Part shown: positions 17,827-24,381 of the stretch, one piece after another | How the letters are laid out: every line of letters starts with the position of its first letter | Numbering within the stretch: position 1 is the first letter of the stretch | Assembly: GCA_965249815.1 (NCBI GenBank) | Contig: CBDFMV010000002.1 | Span: 372,001 to 436,000, forward strand | DNA length: 64,000 nucleotides | Direction: 5' to 3' | Origin: JAJAZB01 sp965249815 | GTDB taxonomy: Bacteria; Bacteroidota; Bacteroidia; Cytophagales; Spirosomataceae | Notes under the pieces: generated by a model | The model's database searches: none | Told to the model about the DNA's origin: nothing | Seen by the model: only the letters and a program-made list of their open reading frames with translations | Translations under genes and position numbers: made by a program

Positions 17827-18750
17827 ATGACCGCATTCAGCACCCGACACCTGCTGGGCATCAAAGACCTCACCGAAAGCGACCTGCACCTCGTTTTCCA
17901 GACCGCCGACGAGTTTAAGGAAGTGCTCAACCGGCCCATCAAGCGAGTGCCGTCGCTCCGTGACGTGACAATTGCCAACGTGTTTTTTGAAAACTCCACC
18001 CGCACGCGACTGTCGTTTGAACTGGCCGAAAAACGCCTCTCCGCCGACGTGGTCAACTTTTCGTCGTCAGGCAGTTCGGTGAAAAAAGGGGAGACGTTGC
18101 TCGACACCGTCAACAACATCCTGGCCATGAAGGTGGATATGATCGTGATGCGCCACGCCAGCCCCGGCGCGCCGCATTTTCTGGCCAGCCGCATCCAGGC
18201 GAACGTCATCAACGCGGGCGATGGGACGCACGAACACCCGACGCAGGCGCTGCTCGACGCGTTTTCGATTCGGGAAAAACTGGGCGATCTGGCCGGAAAA
18301 AAAGTGGTCCTCATCGGCGACATCCTCCACTCGCGGGTGGCGCTGTCGAATATTTTCTGCCTGAAAAAACTCGGTGCCGAGGTGATGGTCTGCGGACCGA
18401 GCACGCTCATCCCGCGCTATATCGCCGACCTGGGCGTGCAGGTTTCGCACGACGTGCGCGCCGCCCTGCGCTGGTGCGACGTAGCCAACGTGCTGCGCAT
18501 TCAACTGGAGCGGCTCCAGGTGAAGTACTTTCCGAGCCTGCGGGAATATTCGCTTTACTTCGGCATCAACCGCCAGATGCTCGACGAGTTGGACCGCGAC
18601 ATCGTGCTGATGCACCCCGGCCCCATCAACCGGGGCGTCGAACTGACCTCCGACGCCGCCGATTCGCGGCAGTCCATCATCCTCAACCAGGTGGAAAACG
18701 GCGTGGCCGTGCGCATGGCCGTGCTGTACCTGCTGGCCGGGCAGAACTGA
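17827..18750 (+). CDS. pyrB: Aspartate carbamoyltransferase catalytic subunit
   Basis: 307 residues, standard for the catalytic chain. Carbamoyl-phosphate binding motif FENSTRTRLSFELA near residue 54, then SSSGSSVKKGETLLDT, EHPTQALLDAFSIRE and the late LMHPGPINRGVE. It catalyses the committed step of pyrimidine synthesis in the cytoplasm. The ATG at 17827 is preferred; the 29 upstream codons open in frame belong to the inverted repeat. No pyrI regulatory chain follows; instead a secreted hypothetical protein starts 9 nt later on the same strand. Confidence 0.96.
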   Translation: MTAFSTRHLLGIKDLTESDLHLVFQTADEFKEVLNRPIKRVPSLRDVTIANVFFENSTRTRLSFELAEKRLSADVVNFSSSGSSVKKGETLLDTVNNILAMKVDMIVMRHASPGAPHFLASRIQANVINAGDGTHEHPTQALLDAFSIREKLGDLAGKKVVLIGDILHSRVALSNIFCLKKLGAEVMVCGPSTLIPRYIADLGVQVSHDVRAALRWCDVANVLRIQLERLQVKYFPSLREYSLYFGINRQMLDELDRDIVLMHPGPINRGVELTSDAADSRQSIILNQVENGVAVRMAVLYLLAGQN

Positions 18751-18759
18751 CCCTTTTGT

Positions 18760-19728
18760 ATGAAAAAAGCGCTGCTGGGCGGGTGTATGCTCCTGGTGTG
18801 CATTGCCCAGGCTCAAAAACCGGGCAGGACCCAGCCCCGCGTGTTTACGGACGATGGCTACTGCCACCCCCGCGCCGGATCATCCCGCTCCAACGATTCG
18901 CTTTGGGCGGCGCTGTTTCGCCGCGATACCGTCTTTACGCCCGAAGTCCGGCAGCGGTTTTCAACCCGCTCGCGCAGCGTGGCCGCCGATTTGGGCGTGG
19001 TGAGTTTGCTGCACCGGTTTGCCGTTCTCGAAAAAGCGGAGCGCCCCGCTACCGCCCTCGAACTGCTCCGGGTGCGGTTGCAACTTCAGGAACGCATCGC
19101 GGCGGGGTCGTTCGAGGTCAACGACGTGCGGACGGAACTCGAATGCGAACAGGGCCGGGCCACCGAACTGAAAAACTACCTCGACGCCCGGAATGCCAGG
19201 CGCGTCAGTCGGCGCACGGTGATTTCGGTGGTGTCGGGGGCGCTCACAGCCCTCGTGAGCGGCGCGCTGACGCTGGCCAACGCCAGCAACGGCCTCACGC
19301 AGGGCCTGGCCATCGGCGGGAGCGCGTTCAGTAGTTTCTGGGCGCTGCGGGCACTGAAAGGCGAGGCCCAACACCCGTTTCGGCACCGGCGCAACGCCCT
19401 GCGCGAGCTGATGGAAAATCCGGCCCAGTCAGCCGTGTTTCCGCCCGCCGTGTGGCATTACCTGACGCGCGAATCCGAAGGCCTGCCCACCGTGCGCGAC
19501 GTGGTGCTCGAACGCTGGGGCGAACTCAACCTGATGGGCGACGTGGCCGAAACCGAGCGCCAGCAACGCGCCGGTTTGTTGTTTGGCAACGGCGGTACTT
19601 ACGGCCCCGACGACGCCAGCGTGCGCATCAGCCTGCTCGATTTGCTCTCCGACGAAGTCAGCATGATGGATCAGGAACTCAAGCAGTTGCAGCAGGAACT
19701 GGTGGTGGCTAACCCAACGGGGCGGTAA
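18760..19728 (+). CDS. Hypothetical exported/membrane protein downstream of pyrB
   Basis: 322 residues; family not recognised. A signal peptide (KKALLGGCMLLVCIAQAQ) is followed by a charged helical region, a hydrophobic patch at about residues 150-195 (VISVVSGALTALVSGALTLA) that may span or associate with the membrane, and a C-terminal coiled-coil-like tail (MDQELKQLQQELVVA). It starts 9 nt after pyrB and may be cotranscribed, although no pyrimidine role is suggested by its sequence. The ATG follows CCCTTTTGT, a TTTG-containing leader typical for this genome. Confidence 0.72.
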   Translation: MKKALLGGCMLLVCIAQAQKPGRTQPRVFTDDGYCHPRAGSSRSNDSLWAALFRRDTVFTPEVRQRFSTRSRSVAADLGVVSLLHRFAVLEKAERPATALELLRVRLQLQERIAAGSFEVNDVRTELECEQGRATELKNYLDARNARRVSRRTVISVVSGALTALVSGALTLANASNGLTQGLAIGGSAFSSFWALRALKGEAQHPFRHRRNALRELMENPAQSAVFPPAVWHYLTRESEGLPTVRDVVLERWGELNLMGDVAETERQQRAGLLFGNGGTYGPDDASVRISLLDLLSDEVSMMDQELKQLQQELVVANPTGR

Positions 19729-19757
19729 CACGAGGGCCTGCCACGACACCCTGGCCG

Positions 19758-19788
19758 TTTGGAAATCTGAAAAACAAGATTCACCTTT
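19758..19788 (+). promoter_or_regulatory. Candidate promoter for the lipoprotein gene at 19816
   Basis: TTTG at 19758 is followed after 19 nt by TCACCTTT, a partial match to the -7 consensus. The surrounding GTTTGGAAATCTGAAAAA is repeated at 20865 before the next lipoprotein gene, which strengthens the case for a shared upstream element. Confidence 0.45.
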
Positions 19789-19815
19789 CCGTAGAACAAA
19801 CCCCGCCTTTGTGCC

Positions 19816-20385
19816 ATGCCTACGTTTCGTTTGTTTCCTCCGGGCGGGCTGGCTGTTGTTGCTTTACTGCTCCTGACCACCTGCAAAAAAGACGACGGCC
19901 TGCCGCCCGAAACGCAGGAGGGGGCCAATACCTTTGGCTGTAAGGTCAATGGGAAAGCCTGGATTCCGAATGGAGGGCCGGGGTTTATGGGAGACAAACC
20001 AATCGAAGGAGGATTTTACGATGTGTATAATAAGAATAGTTATGGTAAACGCTTAGGAGTTCTAATTCTTGCTCACATGAAAAATGGAGAGTATATAAAT
20101 CTCTATCTAAAATATTCTAAGGTTGGTAAGTATACACTTGATAAACAAACTCAAATCTTACCTTTCACTTTTTATCCCGAAAACTACGGCACTTTTCAAT
20201 CAGACGGTTATTTTGTAACCAATCCCCAAGCCACTGGTGAGATAATAATCACTAAGTCTGATACTGTCAATTTTCTGGTTGCAGGCACCTTTCATTTCAA
20301 GGCTACTAAAGGTAGTGGCAGTTCCCTGCAAACCGTGGAAGTCACTGATGGCCGTTTCGATATTAATATGAACACTCTCCAATAA
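19816..20385 (+). CDS. DUF6252-type lipoprotein
   Basis: 189 residues. The N-terminus (LAVVALLLLTTCKKDD) is a lipoprotein signal with Cys at about residue 25. The mature part opens ANTFGCKVNGKAWIPNGG and ends in a beta-rich segment with TVEVTDGRFDINM, a pattern of the DUF6252 family that is widespread and uncharacterised in Bacteroidota. It should sit in the outer membrane or periplasm. Base composition falls sharply after about 19990: the first third is GC-rich like the genome, the rest AT-rich, which suggests recombination or an origin by transfer. Confidence 0.75.
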   Translation: MPTFRLFPPGGLAVVALLLLTTCKKDDGLPPETQEGANTFGCKVNGKAWIPNGGPGFMGDKPIEGGFYDVYNKNSYGKRLGVLILAHMKNGEYINLYLKYSKVGKYTLDKQTQILPFTFYPENYGTFQSDGYFVTNPQATGEIIITKSDTVNFLVAGTFHFKATKGSGSSLQTVEVTDGRFDINMNTLQ

Positions 20386-20419
20386 CACTAAACTCTACTT
20401 TCTCGCAATAGCTCGCGAG

Positions 20420-20633
20420 CCGCCATCGCTTGCATCCTGCGAGTGATGAGTATCAAAAAGCGCCTCTGGCGCGGGGTACCAGCGAGGGCCATTTTTATCG
20501 CCGAGCAATAGTCGATTGCGAGTCGAAAATATTAATTATGAGCCAGATACCTGGAAGCAAAGTAAGTAGCAGCCGAACACCGCCCCGGAGGGGCTTGCAA
20601 TAAAAGTCACTCGCAAGATGCGAGCGACGGCGG
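20420..20633. repeat. 26-nt inverted repeat pair
   Basis: CCGCCATCGCTTGCATCCTG (from 20420, continuing to 20445) is the reverse complement, with two mismatches, of the sequence at 20608-20633, which starts CACTCGCAAGATGCGAGCG. The 162-nt between them is non-coding. It looks like a dispersed repeat split by other DNA. Confidence 0.65.
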
Positions 20634-20639
20634 GAGCGT

Positions 20640-20760
20640 CTTTCAAATCGTACGTCACGCCGCTCTGCGAACTCCCCAGCCCAATCGCCACGCCCGCGCC
20701 GCCCGTCAGGGTCTGGTTGGTGGGCGGCGGGTTCACGGTGACGGTGGCGACTGGGCCGTA
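20640..20760 (-). pseudogene. Relic of an Ig/PKD-like domain of a large secreted protein
   Basis: The minus strand reads about 40 residues typical of repeated extracellular domains in this group: VATVTVNPPPTNQTLTGGAG and GLGSSQSGVTYDLKD. There is no start, and the frame ends in repeat DNA on the downstream side. It is GC-rich, unlike adjacent sequence, and is probably a displaced fragment of an adhesin-like gene. Confidence 0.6.
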
Positions 20761-20865
20761 GTGGAATCAGCGCCCCTTCTTAAAGCAGAAAATCAGCCTC
20801 TATTCGCGCTAAACGTAGGTGCGCCCCTTTCGGGTTAAGAAGTTCAAAATTAACTGCTTCATTTG

Positions 20866-20896
20866 TTTGGAAATCTGAAAAAGAAAAATAACATTT
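20866..20896 (+). promoter_or_regulatory. Candidate promoter for the gene at 21064
   Basis: TTTG (20866-20869) is followed after exactly 19 nt by TAACATTT (20889-20896), close to TTTG-N19-TAnnTTTG. It lies 167 nt upstream of the start, leaving a long leader. The first 18 nt are identical to the element at 19757. Confidence 0.5.
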
Positions 20897-21063
20897 CCCA
20901 AGAAATTACTCGCCTATCAACCGCCACCGCCAAACCCCGCCTGCCTATCGCGTTTAAACGGCTCCGTTCGCGCACAGTTTAGCCTCTTTTTGCTATGTCA
21001 ATATCTAAGCGGCACCCCACGCGGGTACCGGATTCTGCTGTTTTTTTCATTTTCACGACTATT

Positions 21064-21468
21064 ATGCGGCTACACTATGTAGTTGTCGCGGTACTATTGA
21101 TGGTCATTTGCGGTGGTTGCAAGAAAGAAAGTCGCGTGACGAATATTTACGGAAAGGTGACCGATACCGCTGAACAGCCTGTAGCGAATGTTCCTTTGCG
21201 GATCGAGGCAATTCGAAAAGGAACATTGAACCAAGGAGACCTTTTAACAACAGTACTTACTGATCAAAAAGGGGAATACTCCGTTACGGTTGAACCTGGT
21301 AATCAATACAATACAGTACAAGTTTTCAACCAATACTTCACGGATTTGGCACTTTACAATAAATATAAGAACGGCGAAATTTACTCTAACGGTCAACGCG
21401 CTAACGCATGCTGCCCAGCCCCGATTGGCCAGAAAACAGAATATAGTTTTATTCTGATCCCCCGGTGA
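21064..21468 (+). CDS. Lipoprotein with a carboxypeptidase-regulatory-like (transthyretin-like) domain
   Basis: 134 residues from the ATG at 21064. LHYVVVAVLLMVICGGCKKE is a lipoprotein signal with Cys at about residue 19. Residues about 27-100 (VTNIYGKVTDTAEQPVANVP) form a CarboxypepD_reg/TTR-like beta-sandwich, common as an extracellular domain in Bacteroidota. A CC pair near the end (ANACCPAP) may form disulphides. Function unknown. The start at 20995 was rejected because it would place 23 polar residues before the signal. Composition is AT-richer than most of the window. Confidence 0.72.
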   Translation: MRLHYVVVAVLLMVICGGCKKESRVTNIYGKVTDTAEQPVANVPLRIEAIRKGTLNQGDLLTTVLTDQKGEYSVTVEPGNQYNTVQVFNQYFTDLALYNKYKNGEIYSNGQRANACCPAPIGQKTEYSFILIPR

Positions 21469-21517
21469 TTTTTGTAACCCGCCTCGACACGCTCACATTA
21501 ACTCCTCTTCTCTCTTT

Positions 21518-21863
21518 ATGAAAAACGCTTTACCCGCCATTAGCGCCTTCCTTAAATTGGCTACTTTCAGCCTGATTTATTTTTTACTCATTCCCTCGTT
21601 TGCCCAGAAAACTACTAAGGAGTACGATCAAAAAGTAGCCGAAAAACTGGCCACGTTTGATTTGTCTTTCCTTCAGTCGGAGTTGTTTCTTAACAAAAGC
21701 TTTTTTACCACCGACGAAATCGCTTCGTATCGGAAAAAGTCCAAAAATGCCAAGGGCCAGACGATCATCACCACCACGGCGGATGAATGGGAAAGCCTCT
21801 ATAAACGGTTAGTACTGAGTGATGTAAACGAAAAGAATCGTTTGGTCGAAGCCAGCGCGTTTA
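21518..21863 (+). pseudogene. Fragment 1 (N-terminus) of an IS-split secreted hydrolase-lectin gene
   Basis: Encodes residues 1-115 of a gene broken by two IS1-family insertions. It begins with a signal peptide (LATFSLIYFLLIPSFAQ). The frame runs into the IS inverted repeat and stops at TAG (21866-21868). Removing both IS copies and one copy of each 8-bp target duplication joins 21518-21863, 22614-23631 and 24382-27355 into 4338 nt, exactly 1446 codons, with no stop at the joins. The gene was therefore intact before the insertions and is now presumably inactive. Confidence 0.9.
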
Positions 21864-21872
21864 GGTAGTGGT

Positions 21873-22268
21873 CTAAGACAGAGTGAGATTATAGTGGTTG
21901 AGAAAGACCACGACGCGTTGAATAAGGCCCTGTTTGGTTTTGGCGAACGATAAGGTTTTCCTCACCAGGGGTGCCACTCGCTGACGCATCGTATTGTTAA
22001 ACCGCTCGACGTGATTGGTGGGCTTACCCTGACACCGATGCCGACCCGGTGGCACCACCCTCAGGTAGGCCGCCCAGCGATCGGTGTGAATCAGGGCGCT
22101 TTCTCGCACGGGTAAGGGCAAGCGTTTCCAGAGCCGCCGGGCCGACGTCGTGCTGCGGTCGCCGACGTAATACGCCAGGACCCGGCGGCTGTGCCGGCAC
22201 AGGGCAAGCCAGACCCACAGGCCGTAGCCCTTGTGACGCACGTACGTGGTCATTTCGTCGATTTCCAC
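21873..22268 (-). CDS. IS1 InsB-like transposase catalytic part (copy 1)
   Basis: 131 residues from a GTG at 22268, probably normally made as a fusion with the upstream ORF. The DDE triad is visible: VEIDEMTTYV (Asp), ALIHTDRWAAY (Asp) and TNHVERFNN (Glu), with the IS1-type tail LSFAKTKQGLIQRVVVFLNH. The frame is +1 relative to InsA, and the region between is open in this frame from the A8 run at about 22312-22319 (minus strand AAAAAAAAGC), giving KACFLPPVTTSPVTDVEIDE. A fusion of about 230 residues, the IS1 norm, would result. Confidence 0.9.
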   Translation of the reverse strand: MEIDEMTTYVRHKGYGLWVWLALCRHSRRVLAYYVGDRSTTSARRLWKRLPLPVRESALIHTDRWAAYLRVVPPGRHRCQGKPTNHVERFNNTMRQRVAPLVRKTLSFAKTKQGLIQRVVVFLNHYNLTLS

Positions 22269-22269
22269 G

Positions 22270-22572
22270 TCAGTTACCGGACTCGTCGTTACGGGAGGCA
22301 GAAAGCACGCTTTTTTTTAAAATCTTAGCGACTGTCATCCGGCTTACCCCGGTTTGGCGCACAATGGCCCGTTGACTCAGCCGTTCGGTCAGCAGGCTCT
22401 CGACCTGAGCGTAGCGCGCCTGGCGCTGCTCGAGGGCCGAGGTGAAATAGCCGTGATAGCCGCAGGTGGTGCAGTGGTACTTGGCTTTGCCCTTGACGCT
22501 GCCATTTCGCCGCAAGGCCTGGCTACCACAGCGCCGACACGAATAGGTATGAGTTTCTTGAATCATGCCCAA
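22270..22572 (-). CDS. IS1 InsA-like zinc-finger/HTH protein (copy 1)
   Basis: 100 residues. It has paired CxxC motifs (YSCRRCGSQ, YHCTTCGYHG) forming a zinc finger and a helix-turn-helix (LSQRAIVRQTGVSRMTVAKI) that would bind the IS ends. After KILKKS the reading frame crosses an A8 run, then ends at TGA 22270. As in IS1, this protein alone may repress transposition, while frame-shifted product is the active transposase. The shift needed here is +1 (or -2), not the classic -1. Confidence 0.88.
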   Translation of the reverse strand: MGMIQETHTYSCRRCGSQALRRNGSVKGKAKYHCTTCGYHGYFTSALEQRQARYAQVESLLTERLSQRAIVRQTGVSRMTVAKILKKSVLSASRNDESGN

Positions 22573-22613
22573 AGATACTCATTCGCACTTACTTAGACCA
22601 CTACCCGCGTTTA

Positions 22614-23631
22614 TACCCACCGACCGGGCAACGTTAACGGCCAGCAATACGATCTCACTGGGCATTCTCGACTTCGATGGGGTACTGCTTACCGAGGCCC
22701 AACTGACCGAAAACGCGAAAAAAAAAGCAGCGGGTGAAAAAGTAGAAGGCAATCGCTACGAGCATATTTTCTTCTTTGCTGCCTCCGTATTACAGGAAGA
22801 CCTCTTTCAGGCTGATGTTACCTTTCGACTCGATCCCGCCCTGCATTTCAGCAACAATGGAAATCAAATCAAACACATCGACATTGATTTCCAGGAGGGG
22901 AAAGGCTTCCAGCCCATGGGCTTCAAAGAACAGTCTCTTCCGTACCATTTTAGCACCACGGGCGAACATCCCCTAATGCTGCGGATTTTCACCGACCGGG
23001 GTACGTTCTTTTGCCAAACCAAAGTTAACGTGCGCCAACTCGAACGTCCCAAAGCCTCTCGTAATTTCACCCTCCAAGCCGCAGCTGCGCGTCCCGACAC
23101 CATCACACCCCTGACCGTTAGAGGCGCACGGGTAGCCGAGACCGTACCGGGTGGTAACGTGCGGATTCTTTTGGGTTGCGATGGCATATTCGACCGGCCC
23201 CTGATTGTGGCCGAAGGCTTCGATATTGGGCAGAATGTGTCGCTGGACGATCTGGAAGCCGATTATTATGCCAGCTTAGCTCCTTTTCGCAGTGCAGGAT
23301 ATGATTTGGTACTGTTGGACTATTGGGATGCGCGTACGTACCTGCAAAATAATGCGAACGTACTAATCGAGTTGATCAATCAGGTAAATCAAACCAAGGT
23401 GGGCAATTTCCCGCTGGTGGTGCTGGGCGAAAGCATGAGTGGGTTGATTGCCCGCTATGCGCTGCGAACGATGGAAAATAATGGACAGCCGCACCACGTA
23501 GGCCATTTTATTTCATTCGATTCACCCCACCAGGGAGCCAATTTGCCAGTCGGCATCTTGGAACTGTATTGGAATGCAGCGCGTAGCGCTACGGTTCTAT
23601 CAAATTTAGCTTTAACGCTCATAACCCCGAT
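22614..23631 (+). pseudogene. Fragment 2 (hydrolase domain) of the IS-split secreted gene
   Basis: Encodes about residues 116-455 of the reconstructed protein. Residues 387-392 read GESMSG within LVVLGESMSGLIARYALRTM, a serine nucleophile elbow of an alpha/beta-hydrolase, followed by HFISFDSPHQGAN, as in PGAP1-like or lipase-type proteins. The early part is a beta-rich domain with FHFSTTGEHPLMLRI-like strands. An ATG inside the IS end (22565) is in frame with this piece, so a signal-less product of about 359 residues could still be made, ending inside copy 2. Confidence 0.88.
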
Positions 23632-23640
23632 GGTAGTGGT

Positions 23641-24036
23641 CTAAGACAGAGTGAGATTATAGTGGTTGAGAAAGACCACGACGCGTTGAATAAGGCCCTG
23701 TTTGGTTTTGGCGAACGATAAGGTTTTCCTCACCAGGGGTGCCACTCGCTGACGCATCGTATTGTTAAACCGCTCGACGTGATTGGTGGGCTTACCCTGA
23801 CACCGATGCCGACCCGGTGGCACCACCCTCAGGTAGGCCGCCCAGCGATCGGTGTGAATCAGGGCGCTTTCTCGCACGGGTAAGGGCAAGCGTTTCCAGA
23901 GCCGCCGGGCCGACGTCGTGCTGCGGTCGCCGACGTAATACGCCAGGACCCGGCGGCTGTGCCGGCACAGGGCAAGCCAGACCCACAGGCCGTAGCCCTT
24001 GTGACGCACGTACGTGGTCATTTCGTCGATTTCCAC
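23641..24036 (-). CDS. IS1 InsB-like transposase catalytic part (copy 2)
   Basis: Identical 131-residue translation to copy 1, with the DDE residues in EIDEMTTYV, HTDRWAAY and NHVERFNN. Reached from the upstream ORF by a +1 shift at the A8 run. Confidence 0.9.
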   Translation of the reverse strand: MEIDEMTTYVRHKGYGLWVWLALCRHSRRVLAYYVGDRSTTSARRLWKRLPLPVRESALIHTDRWAAYLRVVPPGRHRCQGKPTNHVERFNNTMRQRVAPLVRKTLSFAKTKQGLIQRVVVFLNHYNLTLS

Positions 24037-24037
24037 G

Positions 24038-24340
24038 TCAGTTACCGGACTCGTCGTTACGGGAGGCAGAAAGCACGCTTTTTTTTAAAATCTTAGCGAC
24101 TGTCATCCGGCTTACCCCGGTTTGGCGCACAATGGCCCGTTGACTCAGCCGTTCGGTCAGCAGGCTCTCGACCTGAGCGTAGCGCGCCTGGCGCTGCTCG
24201 AGGGCCGAGGTGAAATAGCCGTGATAGCCGCAGGTGGTGCAGTGGTACTTGGCTTTGCCCTTGACGCTGCCATTTCGCCGCAAGGCCTGGCTACCACAGC
24301 GCCGACACGAATAGGTATGAGTTTCTTGAATCATGCCCAA
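24038..24340 (-). CDS. IS1 InsA-like zinc-finger/HTH protein (copy 2)
   Basis: Identical 100-residue translation to copy 1, with two CxxC pairs and a helix-turn-helix. It ends at TGA one base before the GTG used for the downstream ORF. Confidence 0.88.
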   Translation of the reverse strand: MGMIQETHTYSCRRCGSQALRRNGSVKGKAKYHCTTCGYHGYFTSALEQRQARYAQVESLLTERLSQRAIVRQTGVSRMTVAKILKKSVLSASRNDESGN

Positions 24341-24381
24341 AGATACTCATTCGCACTTACTTAGACCACTACCACCCCGAT

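Larger units (their letters stand above)
20386..21063. other. 678-bp gap: repeats, a gene relic and a promoter-like element
   Basis: No intact gene is visible. It holds an inverted repeat pair (20420 and 20608), a GC-rich repeat core at about 20583 shared with 4098, a minus-strand remnant of an Ig/PKD-like secreted protein (20640-20760), and a promoter-like element (20866-20896) before the lipoprotein gene at 21064. Confidence 0.7.
21864..22605 (-). mobile_element. IS1-family insertion sequence, copy 1 (742 bp)
   Basis: Ends are GGTAGTGGTCTAAG and its inverted copy CTTAGACCACTACC. The flanks carry an 8-bp target duplication CGCGTTTA (21856-21863 and 22606-22613). It holds two overlapping-frame ORFs, insA-like and insB-like, with IS1 features (zinc-finger/HTH in the first, DDE residues in the second). 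Copies 2 and 3 have the same length, ends and protein sequences, so transposition was recent. All three lie in the same orientation. The insertion inactivates the secreted hydrolase gene. Confidence 0.95.
23632..24373 (-). mobile_element. IS1-family insertion sequence, copy 2 (742 bp)
   Basis: Same 14-nt terminal inverted repeats and 742-bp length as copy 1. Target duplication ACCCCGAT lies at 23624-23631 and 24374-24381. It interrupts the same gene as copy 1, 1018 bp further along. The different target duplications show two separate insertions and not a duplication of the locus. Confidence 0.95.

Noticed and set aside
22354..22596. Plus-strand ORFs of 80 and 108 codons inside each IS copy
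   Set aside because: They are antisense to insA and insB, and repeat only because the IS is repeated.
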